Below, in pieces: positions 42,642-50,391 of a DNA stretch of 56,375 nucleotides. The position numbers were made by a program, and so were the translations under genes. The stretch is from Lachnospiraceae bacterium UBA5899 (GTDB lineage Bacteria; Bacillota; Clostridia; Lachnospirales; Lachnospiraceae): NCBI GenBank assembly GCA_002432425.1, contig DJEL01000008.1, positions 1-56,375 of the forward strand, written 5' to 3'. Under the pieces are notes generated by a model, which made no database searches, was not told where the DNA came from, and saw nothing but the letters and a program-made list of their open reading frames with translations. Numbering within the stretch: position 1 is the first letter of the stretch; the number at the start of each line of letters is the position of its first letter.

Positions 42642-43289
42642 GTGCAGAAGTCCAGGAAAGGAACGAAAAGGATGCAGGAACCCATGAATGTAAAGGAACG
42701 GTATTGTTTCCGCAAAATCCGCCCCGAAGAAGTAAGCGTGATGTTTGAACTGGTGAAGCAGCGTATTCACTGGATGGACGAAGAGGGGATACAAGGATGG
42801 AACATGGCAGATTATACGGCTATTTATCCGTTGTCATATTATGAGTCCATGCAGGACAATATTTTTGTACTGGCAGACAGGGAAACGGAAGAGATTGTCT
42901 GTGCCGGTGTTCTTCTGGAAACGGACAGCCGGTGGAAGGACGAAAGCCCGGCATGTTATCTGCATAATTTTGTGTCACGGATAAACAGGGCAACGGCGGA
43001 AGAACCCGCCGGGCAGGAAATATGCAAACAGGAAACACGTAAACAGGAAATACCCGGACGGACAACGGGGCACATGCAAGATCCTCCTGTGGGCAGCATT
43101 TTTCTTGCCGAGGCAGAAGAGTATGCCCGGAAGCTTGGAAAAAAGTATATGCGTCTGGACTCTGCGGCAGGCAATGACAGACTGGCGGCATATTATGAGA
43201 GGCAGGGGTATTTGCCGCAGGGCACTTGCGTGGAAGGCGGTTACCACGGCGTTTTGCGGCAGAAGCCGCTGAAAAGCCGGGAAAATTGA
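42642..43289 (+). CDS. GNAT-family N-acetyltransferase with repeat insertion
   Basis: A 215-aa protein. Acetyltransferase features: substrate part 'M-F-E-L-V-K-Q-R-I-H-W-M-D-E-E-G-I-Q-G-W', 'L-G-K-K-Y-M-R-L-D' and 'Y-Y-E-R-Q-G-Y-L-P', typical of GNAT beta4-beta5 and the C-terminus. About 40 residues (roughly 110-150) with the pentads Q-E-I-C-K, Q-E-T-R-K, Q-E-I-P-G are inserted between conserved parts, exactly at the 15-bp repeat. GTG at 42642 follows AGGAGAAGG; ATG at 42672 (AAAGGA upstream) is equally possible. Substrate unknown. Confidence 0.75.
   Translation: MQKSRKGTKRMQEPMNVKERYCFRKIRPEEVSVMFELVKQRIHWMDEEGIQGWNMADYTAIYPLSYYESMQDNIFVLADRETEEIVCAGVLLETDSRWKDESPACYLHNFVSRINRATAEEPAGQEICKQETRKQEIPGRTTGHMQDPPVGSIFLAEAEEYARKLGKKYMRLDSAAGNDRLAAYYERQGYLPQGTCVEGGYHGVLRQKPLKSREN
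43014..43058 (+). repeat. three 15-bp tandem repeats inside the GNAT gene
   Basis: CAGGAAATATGCAAA, CAGGAAACACGTAAA and CAGGAAATACCCGGA, in frame, encode a run of three Q-E-x-x-(K/G) pentads. Confidence 0.9.
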
Positions 43290-43297
43290 AGGAAAGC

Positions 43298-43461
43298 GCA
43301 AGACAGGAAGACAAAGCCTGGTTGGCATGAGGAAACAAGCAAGAAAAGATGGCAAAGTCCGGGTGGTATAAAGGAACGAGCAAGACAGCGAAAACCGGAT
43401 GCCATTGCGGAAATTGCAAGACAAGACAGCAAAGGTCAAAACAGGGATGTGCGGTATCTCT
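43298..43461 (+). repeat. degenerate tandem array, exact 41-bp period
   Basis: GCAAGACAGG at 43298, GCAAGAAAAG at 43339, GCAAGACAGC at 43380 and ACAAGACAGC at 43421, each 41 bp apart. Units 1 and 2 are clearly alike along most of their length; 3 and 4 mainly at the anchor. It fills the gap between the GNAT stop and the ThrE-type start. Confidence 0.75.
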
Positions 43462-43475
43462 GGAAAGTGTGATAT

Positions 43476-44729
43476 ATGGAAGCAGAAAAGAATTACATAT
43501 CCGGCACACAGGATGCGGATATATTTGTGAGACAGTTATTGAATATCGGGGAAGCCATGTACCAGTCCGGCGGCGAAATCTCCCGGATTGAGAACAGCCT
43601 GCACCGGCTGGGCAAGGCATACGGCGCCCAGCATGTCAGCGTGTACGCCATTACCTCCAGTATTCTGATAACGGTGGAATTTAACGACGATTATTCCGTC
43701 ACGCAGAACCGACGGATAACCAGACGCGGGGCAATCGACTGTACCAAAATGGAAAGCTTAAACCAGTTGTGCCGTGACTGTGCGGCGAACCCCATTGCGG
43801 TGGCGGAATTAAAGGAACGGGTGCTGGCAATTTTACAGGAAAAGCCGGGCGAACGTAAGCGTTACCTCTGGCAGCTTATTGCGGCAACCATGTTCACTCT
43901 CTTTTTCGGCGGGGATTTTAAGGATGCGCTCGTGGCAGGCATAGCGGTTTTGGTGATTTGTGCCATGCAGAAATGGGTGTGGAGCATCTGCTCCTCCGAG
44001 CTGTTTTTCAATGTGGCGTGTTCGCTTGTAACGGGCACATTTGTCAGCCTGATAAACCGGATAGTTCCGGGGCTGCATGTAAACCAGATTTTAATCGGCG
44101 ACATCATGGTGCTCATACCGGGAGTTGCCATTACCAATTCCATCCGTTATATCTTGAGCGGCGATATTATTTCCAGCTTTGAAAAACTAATGGACAGCCT
44201 GATGCAGGCATTCGGTATAGCGGCGGGCTTTATGCTGTCTTTGATGCTGGTAAAAGGAAACATCACGGACTCCGGCATTACCTATCATGCGCTGGAGAGG
44301 GCGGTTCAACTGCTGGCTGCAGCGCTTGGAACCTGGGGCTTTTGTATCATTTACAATATGCGGAAAAAATACATGGCGGTTTCCATGGTGGGCGGCTTTT
44401 TATGCTGGGCAACGTTTCTTCTCATGCAGTACGGCGGCTTCTCCATTTTCGTGTCCACGCTGATGTCGGCGTTTGTGGTGGGAATTTACGGAGAAATTTT
44501 TGCCTACATTCTGAAAGTGCCGACGACCATACTGTTCATTCCGGCGTGCCTTCCGCTGATACCCGGAAAAAATCTGTATTATTCGGCAATGGCGATTATT
44601 GCTTCGGATTGGACGGGCTTTCAGGACAACATCGTTCTCCTGATTTTGTATGCCGTGGGAATAGCCATCGGACTGGCAGTGGTGGTGGAACTGGAACGCA
44701 TCGTGAAAAAGCTGCCACGGAAAATATAA
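43476..44729 (+). CDS. ThrE-type threonine/serine exporter family protein
   Basis: A 417-aa membrane protein combining both ThrE halves: an N-terminal cytoplasmic/DUF1212-type part (about 10-270; 'G-E-A-M-Y-Q-S-G-G-E-I-S-R-I-E' is characteristic) with TM segments from about 125, and a C-terminal DUF3815-like four-helix part (about 275-410). Relatives export threonine and serine, though many clostridial members are untested. No strong ribosome site; GGAAAGTG lies 8 bases before the ATG. Follows the 41-bp array. Confidence 0.88.
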   Translation: MEAEKNYISGTQDADIFVRQLLNIGEAMYQSGGEISRIENSLHRLGKAYGAQHVSVYAITSSILITVEFNDDYSVTQNRRITRRGAIDCTKMESLNQLCRDCAANPIAVAELKERVLAILQEKPGERKRYLWQLIAATMFTLFFGGDFKDALVAGIAVLVICAMQKWVWSICSSELFFNVACSLVTGTFVSLINRIVPGLHVNQILIGDIMVLIPGVAITNSIRYILSGDIISSFEKLMDSLMQAFGIAAGFMLSLMLVKGNITDSGITYHALERAVQLLAAALGTWGFCIIYNMRKKYMAVSMVGGFLCWATFLLMQYGGFSIFVSTLMSAFVVGIYGEIFAYILKVPTTILFIPACLPLIPGKNLYYSAMAIIASDWTGFQDNIVLLILYAVGIAIGLAVVVELERIVKKLPRKI

Positions 44730-44824
44730 AGAAAACTTTTTGCACAGATGTTCTTTATGCTCAGTTTCAAAAAATGAAAAATTTTACGATTTTGAAACCG
44801 ACAGCTTGCATAACCCGTTTTCCA

Positions 44825-44854
44825 TGTATAATTCCTCCGGTTTTCTACATACTA
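44825..44854 (+). promoter_or_regulatory. sigma-G-like promoter of spoVT
   Basis: TGTATA (44825-44830), 17-bp spacer, CATACTA (44848-44854). CATACTA is the full -10 consensus of forespore sigma-G and the -35 fits TGNATA. spoVT is known to be a sigma-G gene in Bacillus. A leader of about 45 bases follows. Confidence 0.72.
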
Positions 44855-44906
44855 CCTATACAGCACAAATTATGGAAAGTATGTAAGAAGCAGGAGGAAT
44901 TTTTAT

Positions 44907-45455
44907 ATGCGAGCAACAGGTATTGTACGAAGAATAGACGATTTGGGAAGAGTGGTGGTTCCGAAGGAAATCCGGAAAGTCATGCGCATTCGGGAAGGAG
45001 ACCCGCTGGAGATTTTTACGGACAAGGACGGCGAAATCGTCTTAAAGAAATATTCGCCCATCGGTGAAATGGGATATTTTGCACAGCAGTATGCGGAAAC
45101 AGCCGCCCAGAGTTTGGGCTGCGGCGTGTGCGTGTGCGACAGGGACCAGATTATTGCGGTAGCGGGGCTGCCGAAGAAGGACATGCTGGGAAAAAGTCTT
45201 CACAAGGAACTGGAAAATGCCATTCAGAGCCGGAAGGTGATTTGCGCCAAGAAAGGCGACAAGCAGTTCATCAACATCTTAAATCAGGACGACAGCGAAT
45301 ATGATATGCAGATTATCCAGACCATTATCTGCGAAGGCGATGCCATCGGAGCGGTCATTCTACTGACCAAGGAAGAGGACAAAGCCATTGGCGAGACCGA
45401 AAAAAAGGCAGCCATGATAGCTGCCGGTTTCCTGGGGCGCCAGATGGAAGGATAA
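44907..45455 (+). CDS. spoVT: stage V sporulation regulator SpoVT
   Basis: A 182-aa regulator: N-terminal AbrB/MazE-type swapped-hairpin DNA-binding domain (residues 1-50; 'A-T-G-I-V-R-R-I-D-D-L-G-R-V-V-V-P-K-E-I-R') and a C-terminal GAF-like domain (about 60-175). This length and layout are specific to SpoVT, which tunes forespore gene expression. Strong GGAGGA site; a sigma-G-like promoter lies upstream. Marks the organism as a probable spore former. Confidence 0.95.
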   Translation: MRATGIVRRIDDLGRVVVPKEIRKVMRIREGDPLEIFTDKDGEIVLKKYSPIGEMGYFAQQYAETAAQSLGCGVCVCDRDQIIAVAGLPKKDMLGKSLHKELENAIQSRKVICAKKGDKQFINILNQDDSEYDMQIIQTIICEGDAIGAVILLTKEEDKAIGETEKKAAMIAAGFLGRQMEG

Positions 45456-45483
45456 CTGTGAACATCCTTCCCTGAAGTTCCTG

Positions 45484-45512
45484 CCGGAAGCATCGGCGTC
45501 CGATGCTCCCGG
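45484..45512 (+). terminator. hairpin between convergent spoVT and diguanylate cyclase genes
   Basis: CCGGAAGCATCGG / CCGATGCTCCCGG, 13 bp with one mismatch, 3-nt loop, followed by an AT-rich but not pure T stretch. Probably serves both genes. Confidence 0.65.
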
Positions 45513-45516
45513 AAAT

Positions 45517-46803
45517 TTATTCACTGATAACGCAGTTGCGGCCGGCTTTCTTGCCCTTATAGAGCATGAGGTCGGCTTCTTTTAACAGGTCGTTAATGTC
45601 GATGTCGGCGGAAGCCTGTGCCAGACCTAAGGTCATGGTGATGCAGACTTCGTTGTCTTCATAAGGAACCTTGAGCTCCCGGATGCGTGAAAGCATGGCT
45701 TCCGCTTCGGCTTTGGCTTCAGAAAGAGTAGCACCCTCATATATAAGAAGAAACTCTTCACCGCCCCAGCGGGCAACACAGCCGCTTCCGTGCATTTCTT
45801 TTTTCATAATCTTGCCCACGGCTTTCAGAACTTCATCGCCGCATTCATGCCCGTAGGTGTCGTTTACGGATTTGAAATAATCAATGTCACCGATGCAGAG
45901 CACATAAGGAACGTCCTTTTCCATAAGCTGGCTCTGCGCTTCGGAAAGCTTCTGGTCACCAAAGCGCCGGTTGCTTAAGCCGGTCAGGGTATCCTGTTCT
46001 AAAAGGTTTCGCAGGGAACGCTGCATGCTTAAAGCAGAGATTCCGATTTCACTGAGTTCATCATTCCGGCTTAAAACATCCTGCCCCAGGGTGGCATTCA
46101 GGTTGCCGGCGGCAATCTGTGCAAGGAAGGTGCGGATTTTGTGAAGCGCCGCCAGAATTTTACGTGTGTAGGAAGAAGAAACCAGACACACCACTACGAT
46201 GCTGCACAGGGAAATAATTAAAATAGGAAAAATGGTTGCCTTTACCGTCCGGTTGACCTGGGCGCAGGGCATGCCGGCATAAATCATACCCACAATGGTG
46301 CCGTCGCTGTTGCAAAGAGGTGCGTAATAGGCAAAATAATGGACATTGTTGATGGTGGTATTGGTATAGAAGCGGGAAGAACCGCCGTAGAAAACCTCCT
46401 GCATGACCTTGGCGTTGGCGCCGGTGCCCACGATGCGCTGTCCCTGTTCGTCACGGATGGTCGTCAGGATACGGGTGTCTTCATAAAATACGGTGAACTC
46501 CACGCCGGTATTTTCATGGAATTTGTCGATAACGGAATAATCGGAGGTGATGTCCTGTTCTCCCTTGAAAAGACGGTAGCCGACATCACCCTGAAGGGTG
46601 TAGTCGCCGGGGTAGAGCATGTCATAGGAGGAGATGAGCATATCCGTCATGTTCTGAAGCTCGGTGTGGACCTGGCCGTACATGGCATTCTGCACGGTCT
46701 TAAAGCTGAACATCATAATGACAAGCCCGAGAATAAGCAGAGGAACGGAACTGAAAGCCTGTAACGAATAATACAATTTACCTTTTTTCTTTATCTTCGC
46801 CAT
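45517..46803 (-). CDS. membrane diguanylate cyclase with Cache sensor
   Basis: A 428-aa signalling protein: TM1 (about 15-35), an extracellular single-Cache sensor (about 38-185), TM2 (about 193-215), a HAMP-like linker, and a GGDEF domain (about 270-428). The active-site motif G-G-E-E-F is intact and 'D-I-D-Y-F-K-S-V-N-D-T-Y-G-H' is present, so it should make cyclic di-GMP. The RxxD inhibitory site five residues before G-G-E-E-F is absent (H-G-S-G instead), so no product feedback of the usual type. GGGAGA precedes the start. Transcribed divergently from ileS. Confidence 0.93.
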   Translation of the reverse strand: MAKIKKKGKLYYSLQAFSSVPLLILGLVIMMFSFKTVQNAMYGQVHTELQNMTDMLISSYDMLYPGDYTLQGDVGYRLFKGEQDITSDYSVIDKFHENTGVEFTVFYEDTRILTTIRDEQGQRIVGTGANAKVMQEVFYGGSSRFYTNTTINNVHYFAYYAPLCNSDGTIVGMIYAGMPCAQVNRTVKATIFPILIISLCSIVVVCLVSSSYTRKILAALHKIRTFLAQIAAGNLNATLGQDVLSRNDELSEIGISALSMQRSLRNLLEQDTLTGLSNRRFGDQKLSEAQSQLMEKDVPYVLCIGDIDYFKSVNDTYGHECGDEVLKAVGKIMKKEMHGSGCVARWGGEEFLLIYEGATLSEAKAEAEAMLSRIRELKVPYEDNEVCITMTLGLAQASADIDINDLLKEADLMLYKGKKAGRNCVISE

Positions 46804-46889
46804 AGTAATCTCCCTATTTTTTAACAGCCTGCGGATTTATGTTTTCTGATAGTCATCCTTTATATGGAAATGCACCATAATTATGTTTT

Positions 46890-46918
46890 ATTATACTGCT
46901 TTTTTCCTCTATTGACAA
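46890..46918 (-). promoter_or_regulatory. promoter of the diguanylate cyclase gene
   Basis: Minus strand: TTGTCA (46918-46913), 17-bp spacer, TATAAT (46895-46890). Its -35 lies on the same bases as the -35 of the ileS promoter. Confidence 0.68.
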
Positions 46919-46941
46919 TGTTGCAAAGAAAGATTTATAAT
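46912..46941 (+). promoter_or_regulatory. promoter of the ileS T-box transcript
   Basis: Perfect TTGACA (46912-46917), 18-bp spacer, perfect TATAAT (46936-46941). Confidence 0.85.
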
Positions 46942-46947
46942 AAGCAC

Positions 46948-47189
46948 ATTGAGAAAGACTGTGACGGAGACAGTAAGTTTTCAGGCGAAAGGAAAGCGAG
47001 CCGGTGACGGTGCAAGACCGGTGCGAGTAGCGGATTACCCAAGATCACTCCCAAGTCGTGCGTGCCAAAGGTTTTGCCCGGTAGTGCGTGCCGGCATCCT
47101 GCCGTTATCGGGAACCATATACAAAAAAGTGTATGTTGTAACAGGTGGTATGCGAGTCTGACCTCGTCCTTTTACGGACGGGGTCTTTT
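46948..47189 (+). ncRNA. T-box riboswitch of ileS
   Basis: A leader of about 240 nt. The T-box element is AACAGGTGGTATGCG (47140-47154); its UGGU (47146-47149) can pair with the ACCA end of uncharged tRNA-Ile. It is followed by a terminator hairpin GACCTCGTCC / GGACGGGGTC (47160-47169, 47176-47185) and TTTT. Upstream (46950-47060) is a structured Stem I region containing AGTAAG and GGTGACGGTGCAAGACC; an isoleucine specifier codon is likely ATT at 47034 or ATC at 47044, which I could not decide. Uncharged tRNA-Ile should favour antitermination and ileS expression. Confidence 0.9.
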
Positions 47190-47217
47190 GTATTGCAGGA
47201 AAGAAAGGAAGAAAATC

Positions 47218-50200
47218 ATGTACAAGAAAGTATCAACCGATTTAAACTTCGTAGACAGAGAAAAACAGGTCGAAAAATTCTGGGATGAAAACCACATTTT
47301 CGAAAAGAGCATGGACAGCCGCAAGGAAGGTCCGACCTACACCTTTTATGACGGCCCGCCTACCGCAAACGGCAAGCCCCATATCGGCCATGTGCTGACC
47401 CGTGTTATTAAGGATATGATTCCGAGATACCGCACCATGAAGGGCTACATGGTACCGAGAAAAGCAGGCTGGGATACCCACGGACTGCCGGTGGAAATTG
47501 AAGTGGAAAAGAAACTGGGACTGGACGGCAAGGATCAGATTGAAGCATACGGCCTTGAGCCTTTTATCAAGCAGTGTAAGGAAAGCGTCTGGAAATACAA
47601 AGGAATGTGGGAGGATTTCTCCGGCACCGTCGGTTTCTGGGCGGACATGGAAAATCCTTACGTTACCTATCATGACGACTACATCGAGTCTGAATGGTGG
47701 GCGCTGAAAGAAATCTGGAAAAAGAAGCTGCTTTACAAGGGCTTCAAGATTGTACCTTACTGCCCCCGCTGCGGAACCCCGCTTTCTTCCCAGGAAGTAG
47801 CACAGGGCTACAAGGATGTAAAGGAACGCTCCGCGATTGCGCGTTTCAAGGTAAAGGACGAGGATGCTTACATCTTAGCATGGACCACCACTCCCTGGAC
47901 CCTTCCTTCCAACGTAGCGCTCTGCGTAAACCCGGAAGAAACCTATGCCAAGGTTAAGGCTGCAGACGGTTATACCTATTATATGGCGGAGGCACTGTTA
48001 GACACCGTACTGGGCAAATTAGGCGATGCCGAAAAAGGCATAAAGCCATATGAAGTGCTGGAAACCATGACCGGTAAGGACTTAGAGTTCAAGGAATACG
48101 AACCGTTATTTGACTGTGCCGTAGACATCTGCAAAAAGCAGAACAAGAAGGCTTATTATGTTGTATGTGATACCTATGTTACCCTGACAGACGGTACCGG
48201 CGTTGTTCATATTGCCCCTGCTTTCGGTGAAGACGATGCCAAGGTCGGCAGAAATTACGACTTACCGTTCGTACAGCTTGTTGACGGCAAAGGCAATATG
48301 ACGGAGGAAACTCCCTATGCGGGCGTCTTTGTAAAGAAGGCTGACCCCATGGTATTGGAGGATCTGGATAAGAAGGGACTTTTATTTGCGGCTCCCAAGT
48401 TTGAACACAGCTACCCTCACTGCTGGAGATGCGATACCCCGCTGATCTATTATGCAAGAGAGTCCTGGTACATCAAGATGACAGCCGTAAAGGACGACTT
48501 AATCCGCAACAACAACACCATCAACTGGATTCCGGAATCCATCGGTAAAGGACGTTTCGGTGACTGGCTTACCAATGTACAGGACTGGGCAATCTCCCGT
48601 AACCGTTACTGGGGTACCCCGCTTAACATCTGGGAATGCAGCTGCGGTCATCAGGAATGCATCGGCAGCCGTGCGGAACTGGCGGAAAGAAGCGGCAATC
48701 CCGAGGATGCCAAGGTAGAGCTTCACAGACCGTACATCGATGCCGTTACCATGAAGTGTCCGGAATGCGGCGGCGAAATGCACCGTGTACCCGAAGTTAT
48801 CGACTGCTGGTTTGACTCCGGTGCGATGCCTTTTGCACAGCATCATTATCCGTTTGAAAATAAAGATGTGTTTGAGAAACAGTTCCCGGCCCAGTTTATT
48901 TCCGAGGCAGTTGACCAGACCAGAGGCTGGTTCTACTCCCTGCTTGCCGAGTCCACCATTCTGTTTAACAAGGCGCCTTACGAAAACGTTATTGTATTAG
49001 GCCATGTACAGGATGAAAACGGACAGAAGATGAGTAAGAGCAAGGGCAATGCGGTTGACCCGTTCGATGCCCTGCAGACCTACGGCGCCGATGCTATCCG
49101 CTGGTACTTCTACATTAACTCCGCTCCCTGGCTGCCGAACCGTTTCCATGGCAAGGCTGTACAGGAAGGACAGCGTAAGTTTATGGGTACCCTGTGGAAT
49201 ACCTACGCATTCTTCGTTCTGTATGCGAACATTGACAACTTTGATGCATCCAAGCACACACTGGATTACAGCAAGCTTTCCGTTATGGATAAATGGATTC
49301 TTTCCAAATTGAATTCCGTAGTGGGCGAAGTGGATGACGACCTCGGCAATTACAAAATTCCCGAAGCCGCAAGAGCCCTTCAGGAATTTGTGGATGATCT
49401 GAGCAACTGGTATGTAAGACGAAGCAGAGAGCGTTTCTGGGCAAAGGGTATGGAGCAGGATAAGATCAATGCTTACATGACACTGTACACCTGTCTGGTT
49501 ACCTTCTGTAAGGCAGCCGCTCCCATGATTCCGTTTATGACGGAAGAAATTTACCAGAACCTGGTTCGCAGCGTAGACCCCACCCAGCCGGAAAGCATTC
49601 ATCTGTGCGATTTCCCGAAGGTAGAAGAAGAGCATGTGGACAAGAAACTGGAAGCTGACATGGATATCGTATTGAAGGCAGTTGTGATGGGCCGTGCCTG
49701 CAGAAACACTGCCAACATCAAGAACCGTCAGCCGATTAACACCATGTTTGTCAAGGCAGAATACGAACTGACCGATTTCTACAAGGACATTATTGCAGAC
49801 GAACTGAATGTAAAGAAGGTAGTATTTACAAACGATGTGCGTGAATTTACATCCTACACCTTCAAACCCCAGCTCCGCACCGTCGGACCCAAGTACGGCA
49901 AACAGCTCGGTGCCATCAAGAAGTACCTGGAAGAGCTGGACGGCAATGCCGCAATGGATACCTTACAGAAGGACGGCGCCCTGAAGTTTACGGCAGGAGA
50001 CGTGGAAGTTTCCCTTACCGAAGAGGACCTTCTGATTGAAATGACCCAGAAAGAGGGCTATGTCACAGAAGCAGACAACAGCATGACCGTTGTACTTGAC
50101 ACCAATCTGACACCGGAATTAATCGAAGAAGGCTTTGTTCTGGAGTTAATCAGCAAAATCCAGACCATGAGAAAAGATGCCGGTTTTGAAGTAACAGACC

Positions 50201-50376
50201 ATATCCGCGTAGCTTTTGCAGACAATGAAAAGATAGAAGAAATTGCGAAAAAGCATGAAAAAGAGATTGCCGGTAAGGTTCTGGCAGATGATCTTAGTGT
50301 AAAAAATGAACTTTCTGTTGCAAAAGAGTGGAATGTTAACGGAGAAAATGTTAAAATTTCCGTTGAAAGAGTTTAA
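47218..50376 (+). CDS. ileS: isoleucyl-tRNA synthetase (type 2)
   Basis: A 1052-aa class-I synthetase. H-I-G-H (in K-P-H-I-G-H-V) and K-M-S-K-S motifs are intact; an editing CP1 domain with 'T-T-T-P-W-T-L-P-S-N' is present. The length, 'C-P-R-C-G-T-P-L-S-S-Q-E-V' and lack of a C-terminal zinc ribbon place it with the eukaryote-like type 2 IleRS rather than the type 1 of E. coli. ATG 47218 follows AGGAAG; the longer in-frame reading runs back through the T-box and is not real. Regulated by the T-box. Confidence 0.96.
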   Translation: MYKKVSTDLNFVDREKQVEKFWDENHIFEKSMDSRKEGPTYTFYDGPPTANGKPHIGHVLTRVIKDMIPRYRTMKGYMVPRKAGWDTHGLPVEIEVEKKLGLDGKDQIEAYGLEPFIKQCKESVWKYKGMWEDFSGTVGFWADMENPYVTYHDDYIESEWWALKEIWKKKLLYKGFKIVPYCPRCGTPLSSQEVAQGYKDVKERSAIARFKVKDEDAYILAWTTTPWTLPSNVALCVNPEETYAKVKAADGYTYYMAEALLDTVLGKLGDAEKGIKPYEVLETMTGKDLEFKEYEPLFDCAVDICKKQNKKAYYVVCDTYVTLTDGTGVVHIAPAFGEDDAKVGRNYDLPFVQLVDGKGNMTEETPYAGVFVKKADPMVLEDLDKKGLLFAAPKFEHSYPHCWRCDTPLIYYARESWYIKMTAVKDDLIRNNNTINWIPESIGKGRFGDWLTNVQDWAISRNRYWGTPLNIWECSCGHQECIGSRAELAERSGNPEDAKVELHRPYIDAVTMKCPECGGEMHRVPEVIDCWFDSGAMPFAQHHYPFENKDVFEKQFPAQFISEAVDQTRGWFYSLLAESTILFNKAPYENVIVLGHVQDENGQKMSKSKGNAVDPFDALQTYGADAIRWYFYINSAPWLPNRFHGKAVQEGQRKFMGTLWNTYAFFVLYANIDNFDASKHTLDYSKLSVMDKWILSKLNSVVGEVDDDLGNYKIPEAARALQEFVDDLSNWYVRRSRERFWAKGMEQDKINAYMTLYTCLVTFCKAAAPMIPFMTEEIYQNLVRSVDPTQPESIHLCDFPKVEEEHVDKKLEADMDIVLKAVVMGRACRNTANIKNRQPINTMFVKAEYELTDFYKDIIADELNVKKVVFTNDVREFTSYTFKPQLRTVGPKYGKQLGAIKKYLEELDGNAAMDTLQKDGALKFTAGDVEVSLTEEDLLIEMTQKEGYVTEADNSMTVVLDTNLTPELIEEGFVLELISKIQTMRKDAGFEVTDHIRVAFADNEKIEEIAKKHEKEIAGKVLADDLSVKNELSVAKEWNVNGENVKISVERV

Positions 50377-50391
50377 TGAGGAGGAAATACA

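Noticed and set aside
43349..43591. 80-aa ORF (starts M-A-K-S-G-W) with several cysteines
   Set aside because: Made largely of the 41-bp repeat and then the ThrE gene in another frame; no ribosome site.
44806..44832. Sigma-A promoter TTGCAT...TATAAT for spoVT
   Set aside because: Spacer is 15 bp, too short; the sigma-G-type pair just downstream fits much better.
47062..47217. N-terminal extension of IleRS by 52 residues
   Set aside because: It translates through the T-box and its terminator; the family starts at M-Y-K-K-V after AGGAAG.
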